From Micromonospora coerulea (GTDB lineage: Bacteria > Actinomycetota > Actinomycetes > Mycobacteriales > Micromonosporaceae): a DNA stretch of 64,000 nt. The stretch is from positions 62,001-126,000 of the forward strand of contig NZ_JAEMUW010000009.1 in NCBI RefSeq assembly GCF_016598485.1, read 5' to 3'. The position numbers and the translations under genes were made by a program. Under the pieces are notes generated by a model. It was not told the DNA's origin. It was given only the letters and a program-made list of their open reading frames with translations, and searched no databases. This document shows positions 15,805-24,015 of the stretch, in pieces. Position 1 is the stretch's first letter. Each line of letters opens with the position of its first letter.

Positions 15805-17322
15805 ATGACCGGTGTTCTTGGCCCGGCCTGGACGGCTAAGCCGGACACCCCGGAGGACACGGGCCGTCAGCCTCTCGCCGTGGAAGCGGTGATCGGCTCC
15901 CACGCCGCCGCGCTGGTGCCCGGCGTCATCACCACCACACCGCACGCACGCTACCTGGCGCTGCACGCCCGACTCGCGATCGAGGCGCGGAAGCGAGGCT
16001 GGACCGAGAAGCACGACCTGGACCGCTTCCGTGATCTCGTACGCCGCGCCGAGGTGGTGCTCGGCGCTGTATCCGTCGCCCATAGTGCGGATCAGCCCGG
16101 CGAGCACCGGGCAAGGTCCGGTGACTTCGGGGCGCACGGAGTCAACACGATCGGTAGGGAGGTACGCGAGACGAACGCTGCCGACGTCGGCCGCCTGGCC
16201 GACGCCTACAGCCAGGTACCGGGTGGCTATCTGCAGACGTACGCGGGAATCGAGTGGCTGGTCGGGCTCACCGACGGTGGCAGGGTTCCAACACCAGGCC
16301 CGGCAGCGGATGACCTCCTGCTGTCGGCCTTGGACGAGGTGGTGGGCCTTGCCGGGCGCGAGCAGCCGCTGTCCCGGCGGGACCTGAACCAGCTGCGCCA
16401 TCTGTGCCTCTGCGGCATCGATGACGCGCCCGACGGTGAGTGCGTGCGGCGGGCGTATTTCGTCGACCGCGATGGCGACCAGGGGAGCGCGAGGATACAT
16501 CGCCACAGCGCCTCGCTGCTTGTAGGTGCGCTGGACGGCGGCGAGGTGAGCGGGTCCCTCGACATGGCGATGGACCGCTGGTGCTGCTTCACACCCGGCC
16601 TACCTGACCTGCTCGGCAGTGATGAGCTGCAGCACCACGCCCTCACCTGGCGGGGCGCCCTGCTACGCAACTGGTCGGTGTGGGCGTGGCGGCTGATCTG
16701 GGCGGAACTTGTATCGCCCTTCGCGTGGCGGCCTGGTACGCGAGAGGAGGCGATCGAACAGTTCGTCGCCCAGCTACCCGATGCCACCGTCCGGCAGTCC
16801 CTTGTCGGCGATCTTCCCCCGCTGGTCGATGCAGGCAACGGCAGACCGCTGCCGGCTGAGCACGATCTCTATCACCATCCGCGCAATGCCAATGGTTGGA
16901 CTTTGGTCGACCTGCTGCGCCTGCTCGCCGTCGGCGCCGGGCGGCTCGCGCACCTCGATCCGGTGAGTCGGGAGGCTTTCATTGGCACGCTACCGGACGA
17001 CCTGGGCCCCGAATACATGGCGAGGTGGTTGGACCGGAACAACGATCGTCCGCTGGCCGACGCGGCCGCCGACCTGGCTGCCCACCTGTTTCAGCGCGCC
17101 GAGTCGGTGAGCCGTCAGAAGCTGCAGTGGACCCGTCACGGGCTCCGCCTGCCTACCCGTCTCCGTCGGATCGGGGACCGGTGGCGGCTGGAAGGGGAGG
17201 AGGGGAGCGGCTCTGTGTCCCTACGGTTGCCTACCTTCACCAGCGTCATGCACCAACTGGGCGTCCTCGCCGTCGCTGGCGACACGTGGACGGCCGGTCG
17301 CCACGTGGAGGTGATCCGGTGA
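15805..17322 (+). CDS. Unknown protein, first gene of a PLD-containing three-gene unit
   Basis: This 505-residue protein has no family I can name with confidence. The N-terminal segment, LVPGVITTTPHARYLALHARLAIEA, distantly recalls DUF6361-type proteins, which begin with a similar segment in which Pro-Gly-Thr precedes ARY. Later parts include a Trp-rich stretch (LLRNWSVWAWRLIWAELVSPFAWRPG near residue 290) and a C-terminal domain ending HQLGVLAVAGDTW, the kind of tail seen in proteins that assemble with effector partners. No signal peptide or membrane segment is seen. The start is ATG at 15805 with GAGGGCG upstream. It overlaps the PLD gene by four bases, so the two are almost certainly translated together. 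A sensor or scaffold role in the system is my guess. Confidence 0.7.
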   Translation: MTGVLGPAWTAKPDTPEDTGRQPLAVEAVIGSHAAALVPGVITTTPHARYLALHARLAIEARKRGWTEKHDLDRFRDLVRRAEVVLGAVSVAHSADQPGEHRARSGDFGAHGVNTIGREVRETNAADVGRLADAYSQVPGGYLQTYAGIEWLVGLTDGGRVPTPGPAADDLLLSALDEVVGLAGREQPLSRRDLNQLRHLCLCGIDDAPDGECVRRAYFVDRDGDQGSARIHRHSASLLVGALDGGEVSGSLDMAMDRWCCFTPGLPDLLGSDELQHHALTWRGALLRNWSVWAWRLIWAELVSPFAWRPGTREEAIEQFVAQLPDATVRQSLVGDLPPLVDAGNGRPLPAEHDLYHHPRNANGWTLVDLLRLLAVGAGRLAHLDPVSREAFIGTLPDDLGPEYMARWLDRNNDRPLADAAADLAAHLFQRAESVSRQKLQWTRHGLRLPTRLRRIGDRWRLEGEEGSGSVSLRLPTFTSVMHQLGVLAVAGDTWTAGRHVEVIR

Positions 17323-19796
17323 CGGACTGGAAAGACCTCCTCGGCGCTGCCCCGCCGGCACTGCTCCATGCTCGGCTGATCCCCGACGCCGAGGAAGTCC
17401 TGATCCTGACCTACACCTGCGACCTGTCCTTCTTCGAGGACGTCTGCCTACGCGAGGCGCAGGCCGCGGGGGCCCGCACGACGGTGCTGTTTGACGCCGA
17501 CAACCTCACCGAAGGCCCACATTGCGCCGGACCCGCCGATTACCTTGCCCTGCCGGTCGTCTGCAAGGGCGGGGGAGCGTTCCACCCGAAGTTGGTGGTG
17601 ATCGCTTCGGAGACGGACACCGTGGTGGCCATCGGTTCCGGGAATGCGACGGCCTCAGGTTGGCACCACAACGCCGAGGTCTGGGCCGCGATGCGCGGTG
17701 ACGGGTCCAGCGTCCCCGCGCTCTTTCATCAATTGGCGGACTGGCTTCGGCGGCTGCCCGACAACGTGTGGATGGAGGACCTCGGCCGCGACCGCCTCGA
17801 GCGGGTTGCCGAGCTACTCATCACACGTCCACCCGATCCCGTTGTGGACCAGCCAAAGATGGTGACGACGGCGCTTCGCCCGATCATCGAGCAGCTACCC
17901 CGTCCGGTCGGACCCGTGACACAGCTGGCTGTGGCCGCGCCGTTCTTCGATCCCGATGCTGGGGCGCTGCAACGTCTCGTCGATCGCTTTCAACCCCAAC
18001 AGGCGCGCCTGTTGCTCACGCGGGACGTACAGTGCGACCCGAACAGTCTTGCCCGTGTGGTCAAACGCGCACCCGACGCCACCGTGAGCACCCCGGAGAG
18101 CTCTCGTTACCACCACGGCAAGGTCGTCGAGTGGTGGTCGTCCGACCAGGGGTGGGCGCTGACGGGCAGCGCCAACTGCAGTCACGCAGCCCTCACCAAG
18201 ACTATGACGGCGGGCGGTAACTGCGAGCTGGGCGTCGTCTCGCCCCTCACCGCTCCTCTGGTGACGGCGGTAGCCGCTGAACCGGTCGCCGTGTCTGAGT
18301 TGGCGCGGCTGCAGATTCGGGAACCCTCACCGCCGGCCGCCGCCACGGACAACCTGCGGGTGCTAGGCGTCCGGATCGCTGCCGACCGGGTGGAGGCCAC
18401 GGTGCTTGCCGCCTCTGCCGGCACGCCGCCGAACTGGCTGCTCGTCAACGGCCTCCGCCTCCACCAGGAGCGTGCAACGGGCAAGCTCCATGTGTATGCG
18501 GCCGTACCGGACTCCGACTGGACGGCGATTCCCGATGGGCAGGCGCTCACCCGCGTCCTCACCGATGTCGGCGTGGAACTCCGCGACGTACTCGTCACTG
18601 ACGTGGTTGCCGCGCTGTCGCGCATCGACCGGCCGTCACCCCTTGAACACACGTCCCTGCCGCAGGTCCTGGCGGATACCGCGCACACGGCAGCGCTGTT
18701 CGAGGCGCTGCGCCACCTGGCCTCGGTGCGCCCCGACCGGATTCCGCAAACATCGGTGGGTCGGCGACGTCAGGTGGAGAACCGGGTCAAGTCTGCCGTC
18801 GGCCCGGCACTGCTTCGTTTCGTCCTCGGTCTGAACGACGGCCGCATACCTACGTCGGCGGACGATGACGACATCTTTGAGGAGGTTGGCCGGGGATCCT
18901 CCGGGCAGTCCCCGGCCCAGCGCGCGCGACCGGCGAGCACAACTGCGGCCCGGCCCGAGACCCTCGCCAGCGTGCTGGACACACTCATCCCCGGGCAACG
19001 TGCCCGACTCCGGCGCGACGTCACGGCGCTGATCGACACGTCCCAGGTGTGGCCGCTGCCAGCGAAACTTGCGGTCACCCGGCTGGTGCTCCTCCTCGTC
19101 GCTGGTGGACTGTGGCCGAACGCGCGGGACTGGGCAGACCTCCTCCACGGGGTCTTGGTGCAGCTGTGGGACATCGAGCAGGAGGAGAGCCTCGACGGAG
19201 AGCACGCGGCGTTGGCCACAATCGGTCTCGTGGCGCTACGCCGTGGCATCGACCTGCAGGACGAGCCGGACAGCCGGCAGGCCACACAGTTCGACGAGCT
19301 GCGGGTCGCGTACCAGGAATGGACCGACTGGCTCGCGACGGCACCGCCGGAGATCATCCAGCGGTATCGCGACGGGCTCGGCGGGCACTCCCTCGGGCTG
19401 CTGTTCGAACAGACCGACTTCCGAGCCGAGCTGCGGTGGATACTCGGTCGCACCGCACTACACGACGCGGTTGACAGATTCGTCGGTGCTCAGGTGGACG
19501 GGAACGGCGTCGTACACGTCGAGGCCGGTCGGAGTGCACGCCAATCGCTCATCGCGGCGCTGGATGCGCTCCGTGACTTTCCGGACGTCCACGTCATGAC
19601 GAAGGGCGGGCCGGAAACCCACGGCTGGTGGAACGGCCGGCGACTGCTGTTGGTGACCCGATCGGGCGCGGCATGGCGAGCGGAGTTGTGGAAGGGTCTG
19701 CTGACTGGAATCGCCGTGTTCTCACGTGGGACCTCTCTGCGTCCTGCCGACCAGAGATGGACGGTGGCCACGCCCGAAGAAGCCTTTACACAGTGA
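17319..19796 (+). CDS. Large phospholipase-D-superfamily protein, likely nuclease effector
   Basis: This 825-residue protein has two PLD-type half sites in its first 300 residues. The first is degenerate: AFHPKLVVIAS with His89 and Lys91, then GSGNATASGW. The second is canonical: YHHGKVVEW with His266 and Lys268, then TGSANCSHAAL. In defence systems this fold usually gives a metal-independent nuclease (for example DrmC of DISARM); lipid cleavage is less likely because there is no signal or membrane segment. Residues about 350-825 have no recognised domain and may bind the partner proteins. The GTG start overlaps the stop of the upstream gene. The ORF extends further upstream, but that part covers the previous gene in another frame. 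Confidence 0.82.
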   Translation: MTDWKDLLGAAPPALLHARLIPDAEEVLILTYTCDLSFFEDVCLREAQAAGARTTVLFDADNLTEGPHCAGPADYLALPVVCKGGGAFHPKLVVIASETDTVVAIGSGNATASGWHHNAEVWAAMRGDGSSVPALFHQLADWLRRLPDNVWMEDLGRDRLERVAELLITRPPDPVVDQPKMVTTALRPIIEQLPRPVGPVTQLAVAAPFFDPDAGALQRLVDRFQPQQARLLLTRDVQCDPNSLARVVKRAPDATVSTPESSRYHHGKVVEWWSSDQGWALTGSANCSHAALTKTMTAGGNCELGVVSPLTAPLVTAVAAEPVAVSELARLQIREPSPPAAATDNLRVLGVRIAADRVEATVLAASAGTPPNWLLVNGLRLHQERATGKLHVYAAVPDSDWTAIPDGQALTRVLTDVGVELRDVLVTDVVAALSRIDRPSPLEHTSLPQVLADTAHTAALFEALRHLASVRPDRIPQTSVGRRRQVENRVKSAVGPALLRFVLGLNDGRIPTSADDDDIFEEVGRGSSGQSPAQRARPASTTAARPETLASVLDTLIPGQRARLRRDVTALIDTSQVWPLPAKLAVTRLVLLLVAGGLWPNARDWADLLHGVLVQLWDIEQEESLDGEHAALATIGLVALRRGIDLQDEPDSRQATQFDELRVAYQEWTDWLATAPPEIIQRYRDGLGGHSLGLLFEQTDFRAELRWILGRTALHDAVDRFVGAQVDGNGVVHVEAGRSARQSLIAALDALRDFPDVHVMTKGGPETHGWWNGRRLLLVTRSGAAWRAELWKGLLTGIAVFSRGTSLRPADQRWTVATPEEAFTQ

Positions 19797-19855
19797 GGGA
19801 CGCGGTCAGCAGGTGCGTCGCCGCCGCGGCAACAGCGCGCAGAGGAGCAATCGAG

Positions 19856-20623
19856 ATGGTAAACCTCACCATTGCGGTGCGGGTCATGCAGGAGTTGCTG
19901 CGGACGCGGCTCCCGCTCGATGACGATGAGCTCGCGCGGCGGCTCGAGGTGCAGCCCCGGCAGACGATCAACCAGGTCTGCCGCAGGCTTGAAGAGGGTG
20001 GACGGATCCGCCGCTACATCGGTCCTAGCGGGAAGATCGTCAACGAGCATCTGGACGGCACTCGTCCAGCCACCTTGGTCATACAGCAGGAGGCTCTGCC
20101 AGAGCCGGCGGCGGGTGATAGCGCGGCACAGCGGCGCGCCGAAGGAGTCATGCTCGGGCTGCTCAGCGAACGGCTAGGTTGTCAGTTGAAGCCGAGCAGA
20201 TTCGCGTTGGCGAACGGCGCCCGAGTGGAGGTCGACGGTGTTGACGAGGATCTGACGGTGCTCGTTGAGGCCTGGGCCCACCAGGGACCGCCGAAACCCG
20301 CTCAGAAGCACAAGGTCCTGGCTGATGCCATGCGGCTGCTCTTTGTCGCCTCGACCTTGACGACTACACCACGTCTGGTGCTCTGCCTCTCCGACGAGGA
20401 GGCTGCGCGACACTTCACAACCGCCCGCTCGTGGGCAGCCGCCGCACTTCGGACCTTTCAGATCGACGTCGAAATCGTTGAGCCTTCGTCGGACGTGAGA
20501 GGAGAGATCCGCGTCGCTCAGGAGCGCCAGTACCGCTATGCGGCCAGCTGCACCTTTGGATCCCGCTTCCGACACCAAAACAGCGGGAGCGGTGCCGGCC
20601 ACGTCAGCTGGCAAGTAGGTTGA
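19856..20623 (+). CDS. Winged-helix protein with nuclease-like C-terminal domain
   Basis: This 255-residue protein has a winged helix-turn-helix at residues about 5-65 (LPLDDDELARRLEVQPRQTINQVCRRL, then a wing with GRIRRYIGPSG). The C-terminal half fits a restriction-endonuclease-like fold: VEVDGVDEDLTVLVEAW with Glu125/Asp127 and Glu138, followed by a Gln/Lys helix QKHKVLADAMRLLF. Similar VEVDG...VLVEA...Q..K patterns occur in uncharacterised bacterial proteins; whether it cuts DNA is unknown. I prefer the ATG at 19856 because it has GAGGAG eight bases upstream. A GTG at 19793 overlapping the PLD stop would add 21 residues. It closes the three-gene unit. Confidence 0.72.
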   Translation: MVNLTIAVRVMQELLRTRLPLDDDELARRLEVQPRQTINQVCRRLEEGGRIRRYIGPSGKIVNEHLDGTRPATLVIQQEALPEPAAGDSAAQRRAEGVMLGLLSERLGCQLKPSRFALANGARVEVDGVDEDLTVLVEAWAHQGPPKPAQKHKVLADAMRLLFVASTLTTTPRLVLCLSDEEAARHFTTARSWAAAALRTFQIDVEIVEPSSDVRGEIRVAQERQYRYAASCTFGSRFRHQNSGSGAGHVSWQVG

Positions 20624-20988
20624 ATGGGCCGGTCGAACGCCAGGGTGGTGACCATCCGCGGCCAACTCCCGCTCTCGACCGCACCCACCTTGGTGATGTC
20701 GAAGGGCTTGTCGTCGGCATACCGTCCTCCGGACCGTGGCAGTCGGGGCCGGGTCGGATTCGGCGGCCGAGGGGTACGACTTGCAAGCTCGGCATTCGGC
20801 CGGGGGAGGATCCACCGGTCGGGTGACCGCACAAGCTGGCCCTTCCTGGCCTCGCCACCTGGAGTAACGCCCATGTCCGACAGCGTCTTCGCGGAGTTCA
20901 CCGCCGACGACGACCAGCTCGCCGTCGCGTTGCTCGCAGCACCGACATACCGAGGTGCCGCCGCCCCGCTCCGCGCTCGCGCTCGGAG
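20624..20988. other. Intergenic stretch without a supportable gene
   Basis: Between the three-gene unit and the DUF397 gene there is no convincing coding sequence. A short plus-strand frame starting at 20874 (MSDSVFAEF) encodes only 39 residues, and a minus-strand stretch reading RYADDKPFDITKVGAVESGSW looks protein-like but has no start or clean boundaries. Either may be the remains of a deleted gene. Confidence 0.4.
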
Positions 20989-21192
20989 TTAGTGGCGGAA
21001 CATCCGGGTCTCGACCGCAATCACGAAGTCATCCCAGCTCCTCGGTGTGAAGATCAGCGCTGGTCCGGACGAGTCCTTGGAGTCGCGTACGGCGACGATG
21101 CCGGGGAGGTTGGTGGCGACCTCGACGCAGTTGCCGCCGTTACCGCCGCTGCGGGTGCTCTTGCGCCAGACGGCGCCCGCCAGGTCAGTCAT
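20989..21192 (-). CDS. DUF397 domain protein
   Basis: This 67-residue protein has the full DUF397 pattern: VWRKSTRSGGNGGNCVEVA at the start, VAVRDSKD in the middle and a final FTPRSWDDFV. DUF397 proteins are abundant in Streptomyces and Micromonosporaceae and are nearly always paired with an Scr1-type regulator, as here, where the genes overlap by eight bases. The pair behaves in some cases like a regulator/antagonist or toxin-antitoxin-like module, but the role of this copy is not known. Confidence 0.92.
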   Translation of the reverse strand: MTDLAGAVWRKSTRSGGNGGNCVEVATNLPGIVAVRDSKDSSGPALIFTPRSWDDFVIAVETRMFRH

Positions 21193-22075
21193 GCCGCATC
21201 TCCCCGATGATCCTCTTGATCATGTCCGTCGATTGTCCCTCATCGAGGGCTAGCGTCTCCAGGCTCTTCCAAGCCGACCGGTAGGCCGCCAGCTCGTCCG
21301 GCTTGTCGAGGTACAGCGCGCCGGTGAGGGACTCGCTGTAGGCGACGGACGGCTCCGGCTCGGCTCGCCCACCCTTCGTGACAGGAAAGTCCAGGATCAC
21401 AAAGGACCCGGCGACTGCGCCCGAGTGAGGACCTGCGGCAAAGGGCAGCACGCGCACCGACACATTCGGCAGTTCGGCGGCTTCGATCAGGCGGCTGAGC
21501 TGACCGACCATGACCCCACGGTTGCCAACCGTGCGACGGATCACCGCCTCCGACAGCACCGCGTCCAGCCGGGGTGGTTTCGGTAGGCGTCGACTGAGCA
21601 GGCTCTGCCTCTGCAACCGCACCTCAACCGCCCGTTCCCGCTCCTCCTCGCTTGCGGATGGCCGGTCGAGCCGAGCGAGCCCGAGGGCGTACTCGCGGGT
21701 TTGGAGCAGGCCGGGGATCAAGGTCTCCTCGTACTGGCGGAGATGGGCGGCGGCGGATTCCAGGCCGACGTACAGCTCGAACCAGTTCGGCACCGCGTCC
21801 CCGTACGCGTGCCACCAGCCCTTCGACTTCGTCTCCGCGGCCAGCCCGCGCATCGCCTCGGTCATCTCGGCCGACACGTTGTACAGCTCGCACATCGCCT
21901 TGACGTCGAGCACCCGGACCGCGCCCAGGCCGCACTCGATGCGCCAGATCTTCTGCCGGCTGTATTCGAGCGCCTCGGCGGCGGCGTCGAGCGTCACGCC
22001 GGCCTCGGTGCGGAACTGGCGCAGCAGCCGGCCGAGCTGCCGCCGCGGCACGGTCGATCCGATGTCCTCTGCCAT
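21185..22075 (-). CDS. Scr1-family helix-turn-helix regulator (DUF5753)
   Basis: This 296-residue protein has an N-terminal XRE-type helix-turn-helix (LGRLLRQFRTEAGVTLDAAAEAL, residues 12-60) and a DUF5753 domain over the remainder, with ESAAAHLRQYEETLIPGLLQT and a later VRVLPFAAGPHSGAVAGSF. Members control development or antibiotic pathways in actinomycetes. It is cotranscribed with the DUF397 gene through an overlap. The start at 22075 has GGAATCAGGGAG upstream on the minus strand. Confidence 0.93.
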   Translation of the reverse strand: MAEDIGSTVPRRQLGRLLRQFRTEAGVTLDAAAEALEYSRQKIWRIECGLGAVRVLDVKAMCELYNVSAEMTEAMRGLAAETKSKGWWHAYGDAVPNWFELYVGLESAAAHLRQYEETLIPGLLQTREYALGLARLDRPSASEEERERAVEVRLQRQSLLSRRLPKPPRLDAVLSEAVIRRTVGNRGVMVGQLSRLIEAAELPNVSVRVLPFAAGPHSGAVAGSFVILDFPVTKGGRAEPEPSVAYSESLTGALYLDKPDELAAYRSAWKSLETLALDEGQSTDMIKRIIGEMRHD

Positions 22076-22398
22076 CCGAGCACTCCCTGATTCCGTCCTG
22101 CAACACTGCGTGACGCCGCTCAGTAACTCGTACAGGTTTCAGTAAAAGAAGTCAATGCCTCTGGCAAGAATTCTGCCGTGGAACGTTGCTCTTCCACTTC
22201 GCACTGTCACATGCTGACTACAAGGACGCGGCTCGGTGCGGCGCCGACGGTAGCTACCAGGACCGACAGAACGATCCATGAGCAGCCCTGGTGCCGTACC
22301 GCTGATCGAAGCTGCGGTGGCAGGGCGGGGTGGGTCCGCCCGTGCGGGGAGGGCGGGTGGCCCACCCCTTCCAATCACGACGAGAGGCAGGCCGGCGA
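22076..22398. other. Divergent intergenic region, no gene seen
   Basis: These 323 bases separate the Scr1-type regulator from the second DivIVA pair and must hold both promoters. Near 22106-22145 the sequence is A/T-richer than its surroundings. I see no open frame with a ribosome site, and the region does not resemble the leader of the first DivIVA copy at 15020-15150. Confidence 0.4.
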
Positions 22399-22698
22399 AT
22401 GAGCGTCCGCAACCAGCGACCGACGTGGGGGAGCGCGGCGACCTACCGCTCCGGCGCGTACACCAGTCTGCTGCCGTGGCAGGTGCGCGAGCGCCGCTTC
22501 AAGCTGGCCGGGCTCGGGCGCCGCGGCTTGGCGCCCGACGACGTCTACGCCTTCCTCGACCGGGTCGCCGGCGACATGGCCGCGGTCTACGCGGCCCTGG
22601 CCGCGAGCCGCCGGGAGACCGCCGTCATCAAGGACGCGCTGCGCCGCTGGCAGTCCGACCAGGCCCGCGCCGGCGACGCCCGGGGAAACGAGCGGTGA
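22399..22698 (+). CDS. DivIVA-domain small protein, copy 2
   Basis: This 99-residue paralogue of the gene at 15151 shares the opening MSVRNQRP, the block LLPWQVRERRF and the DivIVA signature RRGLAPDDVYAFLDRVAGDMA. Most differences are in the first 20 residues and in the C-terminal helix. It starts at ATG 22399 after GAGAGGCAGG and overlaps the next gene by four bases, keeping the same gene order as copy 1. The two copies flank about 7 kb that contains the PLD unit and the Scr1/DUF397 pair. Confidence 0.8.
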   Translation: MSVRNQRPTWGSAATYRSGAYTSLLPWQVRERRFKLAGLGRRGLAPDDVYAFLDRVAGDMAAVYAALAASRRETAVIKDALRRWQSDQARAGDARGNER

Positions 22699-22946
22699 CC
22701 CGGCGGTACGTCATCCACCTGCCGGTCGTCGCGACCGATCTGCCCGCCGCGCAGCGCCTGGCCCGGGTGGTTGGCCGCTGGCTGCTCGTCCTGCCACAGA
22801 CCGACCCAGGCGAGACCACCGTCTCCGCCGAGGACGACCAGAACGTACGCCATCGGGTCTTCTGCAACCTGCTGCTGCCCGGCGGCCGGCGCTGCCTGCT
22901 CCGCGCAGACCACGACGGCCCCTGCTCCCGCCGCCTACGCCGGTGA
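22695..22946 (+). CDS. Cys/His small protein, copy 2
   Basis: This is the 83-residue paralogue of the gene at 15435, colinear along its whole length and equally long. The Cys-Cys-His-Cys positions are kept in RVFCNLLLPGGRRCLLRADHDGPC, which supports a structural role for them. The GTG start overlaps the DivIVA-domain gene stop. Function unknown. Confidence 0.75.
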   Translation: MTRRYVIHLPVVATDLPAAQRLARVVGRWLLVLPQTDPGETTVSAEDDQNVRHRVFCNLLLPGGRRCLLRADHDGPCSRRLRR

Positions 22947-23044
22947 GCTGGATAAGGACGGTGCCAGGTGCCGCGTCACCTGCCGTCGGGATCCTCCCGC
23001 TCGTAGGGACAACCGGCGAGGCTACCGTTGAGTAACATGAGCGG

Positions 23045-23344
23045 GTGACCGTGTACGCGCTTGCGCAGATCTCCATTCACGACCGGACGCGTTACGACCG
23101 GTACGTCGCCGCCTTCATGCCGGTCCTCCTCAAGTACCAGGGACGTCTCCTTGCCGCAGACGAGGCCCCGCACGTTGTCGAGGGCACGTGGCCCTACGAC
23201 AAGGTCATTCTGATGGCCTTCGACAGCCGCGAGAGCTTCGACCGGTGGGCCAACTCCCCGGAATACCAGGAGATATCCCGCGACCGGGTGGCCGCGACAG
23301 ACGGGGTCGTCGTAGTGGCCGACGGCGTCCAGGGCCGTCGCTGA
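23045..23344 (+). CDS. DUF1330 family protein
   Basis: This 99-residue protein has the ferredoxin-like dimeric alpha/beta-barrel pattern of DUF1330: VYALAQISIHDRTRYDRYVAAF at the start, LAADEAPHVVEGTWPYDKVILMAF in the middle, and RESFDRWANSPEYQEIS. The biochemical role of the family is unknown; the fold is shared with small monooxygenases. The start is a GTG; a second GTG two codons on would also fit. It stands alone, downstream of the Cys/His gene. Confidence 0.85.
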   Translation: MTVYALAQISIHDRTRYDRYVAAFMPVLLKYQGRLLAADEAPHVVEGTWPYDKVILMAFDSRESFDRWANSPEYQEISRDRVAATDGVVVVADGVQGRR

Positions 23345-23668
23345 AAGGTGACGGGGCGCAGCCCTTACCCGTGGGACCGGTAGCCCTCGGCTGGTCGAAG
23401 GTCGCGGACGAGGCGCCGCTCTCCAGATCCTCAGCGCTGTCAGTGGAAAGCCCCTGGACAACCCCCAGCCCAATACGGACCACGGTCACGACGTGCTGCT
23501 GGAGTACTAGACTAGGGGGACGTGGTCGTCTGACCATGTTTCTTGACTCAGGGTGGCCAACCGGCGGCATCGCCTGTTGTCCATGGTTCGTCCGGCGGCT
23601 CGTGGTTGGCAGAGCACCGAAGTCGCCGCCGCGGACCGCCATCCTGACGTTGTTCGGGAAGGGTCGAC

Positions 23669-23794
23669 ATGTCCGACAAATCTCCCCAGAAGAGCAATTT
23701 GAAGAAGCCAGCCATGACTTTGAAGGAAAAGCGGGCGGCTAAGAAGGCCAAGCATGCGGACAAACCTTCGGCGATCCCGCCAACTGGCCACTGA
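23669..23794 (+). CDS. 41-residue Lys-rich small protein
   Basis: A short gene with a clear GGAAGGG ribosome site eight bases before ATG encodes 41 residues: an N-terminal MSDKSPQKSN, a strongly basic helix LKEKRAAKKAKHADK and a tail PSAIPPTGH. Small proteins with a KEKRAxKKAK core are common in actinomycetes, but their function is not known to me; nucleic-acid binding is plausible from the charge. The long leader (about 150 bases) shared with the decayed copy and a strong hairpin right after the stop argue that it is a genuine transcribed unit. Confidence 0.65.
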   Translation: MSDKSPQKSNLKKPAMTLKEKRAAKKAKHADKPSAIPPTGH

Positions 23795-23805
23795 CAGAAC
23801 GATAC

Positions 23806-23852
23806 GGCCGCCGCTCGCGCGAACTGACTTTGACGTGGCGCGGGCGGCGGCC
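23806..23852 (+). terminator. Hairpin after the small Lys-rich gene
   Basis: The arms GGCCGCCGC (23806 onward) and GCGGCGGCC (ending 23852) pair perfectly, and CGCGC/GCGCG extend the stem after a mismatch. TTTC follows. It begins 12 bases after the stop at 23794. In the duplicate at 39.9 kb the right arm is lost. Confidence 0.6.
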
Positions 23853-24015
23853 TTTCGCTCGGTTGACGTTTCACCTCACTGACAGCCGATGACCGTGAGC
23901 GGTTCGACTGGCCGACGGCGGCCGAGGTAGCGAGCGGGTCGCCGCACCTACGGCACCAGCATCGACCGATCGCGCCCCCGGCGACCGCGTCTCGGCCGCC
24001 GGCGGCCGGGCCGGC

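Larger units (their letters stand above)
23476..23853 (+). repeat. Dispersed repeat, intact copy carrying a small Lys-rich protein gene
   Basis: This segment is repeated, with changes, at 39735-39956. Shared parts are a leader of about 110 bases (GGACCACGGTCAC through TCTTGACTCAGGGTGG to TGTCCATG) and the 3' half of the small gene with the left arm of the following hairpin. The other copy lacks about 142 bases corresponding to 23586-23727. The similarity is read directly by eye. Confidence 0.75.

Noticed and set aside
15805..20623. DISARM system
   Set aside because: Only a PLD protein is shared; there is no DrmA helicase or DrmB, and the PLD protein is much longer than DrmC.
20874..20992. 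39-residue frame MSDSVFAEF...
   Set aside because: There is a weak CTGGAG upstream, but no recognisable relative and an overlap with the DUF397 gene end.
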